The position numbers were made by a program, and so were the translations under genes. A stretch of DNA of 10,457 bases from Dehalococcoides mccartyi (GTDB lineage: Bacteria; Chloroflexota; Dehalococcoidia; UBA2979). The DNA lies in contig CAMDAY010000060.1 in NCBI GenBank assembly GCA_945888895.1, forward strand, positions 1 through 10,457. Direction: 5' to 3'. Numbering within the stretch: position 1 is the stretch's first letter; every line of letters starts with the position of its first letter. Positions 8,125 through 10,457 of the stretch are shown here, piece by piece. The notes beneath the pieces are model-generated. The model was not told where the DNA came from. It did no database searches and worked only from the letters and a program-made list of their open reading frames with translations.

Positions 8125-9000
8125 ATGGCCTCGATCACCGACCTCCTCGCGCAGGGGCGCACGCTTTCGTTCGAGTTCTCCGCGCCCCGGGACGAGGACG
8201 GGGCGCTGCGCCTCGACCGGACGCTGGCGCGGCTGTCGGAACTCCGGCCCTCGTTCATGTCGGTGACGTACGGCGCGGGCGGGTCCACGCGTGGGCCGAC
8301 GCATGACGTGGTGCAGCACATCGAGGTCGACCTCGGCGTGACGACGATGCCGCACCTCACGTGCGTCGCGCACACGCGCGATGAGATCGAGGGCATCGTG
8401 GCGCGCTACCGCGCGCTGGGGACGCAGAACATCCTCGCGCTGCACGGCGACGTGCCCCTGGACGGGCCGGACCACCCGACGGGCGACTTCACGCGCGCCA
8501 TCGACCTCGTGGGGTTCATCCGCGAGCGTGCGCCGTTCGCGATCGGCGTCGCCGCGCACCCCGAGGGCCACCCGCGCGCCGAGTCGCGCGCCGCGGACCT
8601 CGAGCACCACGTGGAGAAGCTGCGCGAGGCGGACTTCGCGATGACGCAGTTCCTGTTCCGCGCTGAATACTACGAGCGGTTCGTCGAGGAGATGGCGGCG
8701 CGCGGCGTCACCACCCCCGTGGTCCCCGGCGTCATGCCGCCGACGAACGTCGAGGGCCTCGCGCGGATGTCGGCGATGAACAACACGGAGTTCCCGGCCG
8801 ACCTGCGCGCGCGCCTGGAAGCCTGCGGCGACGACGCGGCGGCCCGGCGCGAGGTCGCAACGGACGTCGCGACGCGGCTGTGCGAAGAACTGCTGGCCGC
8901 CGGTGCCCCCGGCGTGCACATCTACACGCTGAACTTCTCGGAGCCCGCGCGGACGATCGCACGCAACCTCGAGGCTGCGCTGGGCCGCGTCGAAAACTAG
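8125..9000 (+). CDS. metF: 5,10-methylenetetrahydrofolate reductase
   Basis: The 291-aa length is normal for bacterial MetF, a cytoplasmic FAD-dependent TIM barrel that reduces 5,10-methylene-THF to 5-methyl-THF with NAD(P)H. Landmarks in order are LSFEFSAPRD (Glu17, corresponding to the catalytic Glu28 of the E. coli enzyme), SVTYGAGGSTR (46-56), PHLTCVAHT (76-84), NILALHGDVP (102-111; Asp109 corresponds to the folate-contacting Asp, and His replaces the more usual Arg before Gly), VAAHPEGHP (142-150), DFAMTQFLFRAEYY (170-183), PVVPGVMP (198-205) and GVHIYTLN (263-270). The ATG at 8125 matches the family start; an in-frame GTG at 8068 lies in the palindromic repeat. The Shine-Dalgarno is poor. 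The product feeds MetH, encoded convergently at its 3' end. Confidence 0.95.
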   Translation: MASITDLLAQGRTLSFEFSAPRDEDGALRLDRTLARLSELRPSFMSVTYGAGGSTRGPTHDVVQHIEVDLGVTTMPHLTCVAHTRDEIEGIVARYRALGTQNILALHGDVPLDGPDHPTGDFTRAIDLVGFIRERAPFAIGVAAHPEGHPRAESRAADLEHHVEKLREADFAMTQFLFRAEYYERFVEEMAARGVTTPVVPGVMPPTNVEGLARMSAMNNTEFPADLRARLEACGDDAAARREVATDVATRLCEELLAAGAPGVHIYTLNFSEPARTIARNLEAALGRVEN

Positions 9001-10457
9001 GACGCGGGCGTCGGTGCGTCCGATGCCGGAGCAGCCTTGGCGCGGTCATAGTTGAGGTTCGGGGCGAGCCAGCGCTCGGCCTCCTCGAGGGCCCAGCCCT
9101 TCCGGGCGGCGTAGTCCTCGACCTGGTCGCGCTCGATGCGACCGACGCCGAAGTAGCGCGCCTGCGGGTGGCTGAAGTAGTAGCCACTGACGGCGGCGCC
9201 CGGCGTCATCGCGAACGACTCGGTGAGCTCGATGCCCGCGTTCGCCTCCGCGTCGAGGAGGTCGAAGAGCGTGCGCTTTTCGGTGTGGTCAGGGCAGGCG
9301 GGGTAGCCGGGGGCAGGGCGGATGCCGCGGTATCGCTCCGCGATCAGCGCATCGTTCTCCAGCGCCTCGTCAGGGGCGTAGCCCCAGAACTCGCGGCGTA
9401 CGCGCTGGTGGATGCGCTCGGCGAACGCCTCTGCCAGGCGGTCCGCGAGCGACTTCACCATGATCGAGGAGTAGTCGTCGTGGTCCGCCTCGAAGGCCGC
9501 GACGCGATCCTCGACGCCGATGCCCGCGGTGACGGCGAAGCCGCCGAGCCAGTCCCGCACGCCGCTGTCGCGGGGGGCGATGTAGTCGGACAGCGCGTAG
9601 TTTTCCGCGCGGCCACGGCTCCGGCCGGTCTGTTGGCGCAGCGTATGGACGACCGTGCGCACCTCGTGTCGCTCGTCGTCGGCGTAGACCTCGATGTCGT
9701 CGCCCACGCTGTTCGCCGGCCACAGGCCGATGACGCCGCGCGCGCGCACCCAGCGCTCGTCGATCATCTTGCGCAACATCCGCTGGGCGTCCTCGAACAC
9801 CCCGCGCGCGGACTCACCGACCACCGCATCGTCGAGGATCTTCGGGTACGTGCCCTGCAGCTCCCACGTCTGGAAGAAGGGCGTCCAGTCGATGTACTCG
9901 ACGAGCTCCTCGAGGGGATAGTCCTCGAACACCGTGATCCCGGGCGCGATCGGCCGAGGCGGCACGTAGCCCTCGGTCCACACGATCGGAGCGGGGTGCG
10001 CGCGTGCCTCGACGATTGGGTAGCGGTCAGCGGCGTCGTTACGGCTCTGGTGCGCGATGCGGATGCGGTCGTACTCGGCGCGCGTCTCTTCGACGAAGCC
10101 GTCGTGCTGCGTCTCGGAGAGCAGTTGCGACACGACGCCGACGGCGCGCGAGGCGTCCTGCACATAGATGACAGGCCCGCTGTAGTTCGGTGCGATCTTC
10201 ACGGCGGTGTGCGCGCGGCTCGTCGTCGCGCCGCCGATCAGCAGCGGCGTCGTGAACCCCTGCCGCTCGATCTCTGACGCGAAGTACGCCATCTCCTCGA
10301 GGCTCGGCGTGATCAGGCCCGACAGCCCGATGACGTCCGCGTGCTCCTCGAGGGCGGTCGCGATGATCCGCGCGGCGGGCACCATTACGCCGAGGTCGAT
10401 CACCTCGTAGTTGTTGCACTGGAGCACGACGCCGACGATGTTCTTGCCGATGTCGTG
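8997..10457 (-). CDS. metH: Cobalamin-dependent methionine synthase, C-terminal part (5' end beyond the window)
   Basis: MetH transfers the methyl group of 5-methyl-THF to homocysteine through cobalamin. The window contains the last 486 codons, entering at HDIGKNIVG, whose first His is the axial ligand of the cobalt in the DxHxxG motif. The rest of the B12 domain shows GLSGLITPSLEEMAYFA and LLIGGATTSRAHTAVKI. The C-terminal AdoMet-binding reactivation domain follows: IDWTPFFQTWELQGTYPKIL, DYIAPRDSGVRDWLGGFAVT, REFWGY, the AdoMet-contacting GIRPAPGYPACPDHTEK, and ESFAMTPGAAVSGYYFSHP to RWLAPNLNYD. A short Ala/Pro-rich tail ends the protein. The homocysteine and folate modules lie beyond the right edge. 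I see no internal frameshift or lost key residue. Its stop codon shares CTAG with that of metF. Confidence 0.96.
   Translation of the reverse strand, partial: HDIGKNIVGVVLQCNNYEVIDLGVMVPAARIIATALEEHADVIGLSGLITPSLEEMAYFASEIERQGFTTPLLIGGATTSRAHTAVKIAPNYSGPVIYVQDASRAVGVVSQLLSETQHDGFVEETRAEYDRIRIAHQSRNDAADRYPIVEARAHPAPIVWTEGYVPPRPIAPGITVFEDYPLEELVEYIDWTPFFQTWELQGTYPKILDDAVVGESARGVFEDAQRMLRKMIDERWVRARGVIGLWPANSVGDDIEVYADDERHEVRTVVHTLRQQTGRSRGRAENYALSDYIAPRDSGVRDWLGGFAVTAGIGVEDRVAAFEADHDDYSSIMVKSLADRLAEAFAERIHQRVRREFWGYAPDEALENDALIAERYRGIRPAPGYPACPDHTEKRTLFDLLDAEANAGIELTESFAMTPGAAVSGYYFSHPQARYFGVGRIERDQVEDYAARKGWALEEAERWLAPNLNYDRAKAAPASDAPTPAS

Noticed and set aside
8880..10277. Plus-strand open frame of 465 codons opposite metH
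   Set aside because: metH is unmistakable on the minus strand; this frame begins inside metF out of frame and has only compositionally biased sequence.

Overview
The window is a chromosomal segment from a GC-rich bacterium. Most genes look about 70% G+C, with strong third-position G/C bias and wide spurious open frames on both strands. Gene content and a dispersed CCCTCTCCC-type palindrome suggest an environmental Chloroflexota-like organism or another GC-rich Gram-positive-like lineage. No rRNA or other lineage marker is present, so this placement is tentative. I see no tRNA, rRNA, CRISPR array, insertion sequence or origin.

Layout, left to right. Positions 1-275 hold no gene but several nested inverted repeats, including a candidate minus-strand terminator. 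Three minus-strand genes follow, read right to left: a 685-aa DUF255/thioredoxin-fold protein (3010-5067), an MFS exporter whose GTG start overlaps the end of that gene (1704-3029), and, after a 156-nt gap, an alkaline-phosphatase-superfamily enzyme (276-1547). A short divergent spacer separates them from a plus-strand pair: a spermidine/diamine-type GNAT acetyltransferase (5138-5647) and an unrecognised four-helix membrane protein of clearly lower G+C (5655-6299). Convergent to that pair are a small unrecognised 68-codon gene with a very strong ribosome binding site (6396-6602) and a second, unrelated MFS transporter (from 6680), both on the minus strand.

The right end is one-carbon and methionine metabolism. 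metF (methylenetetrahydrofolate reductase, 8125-9000, plus) converges on metH (cobalamin-dependent methionine synthase, minus). metH enters at its B12-binding histidine motif and continues beyond the right edge. MetF makes the 5-methyltetrahydrofolate that MetH consumes, and the two genes share a single CTAG that is the stop codon of both.

The most notable points are these. The second MFS gene has coding sequence clearly continuing upstream of its first ATG/GTG, with no standard start codon, but with a GGGAGG Shine-Dalgarno placed correctly before an ATC. A near-perfect 87-bp palindromic repeat lies immediately upstream of that point. A low-G+C membrane protein of unknown family looks acquired. 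I did not find a convincing complete new defence or biosynthetic system.
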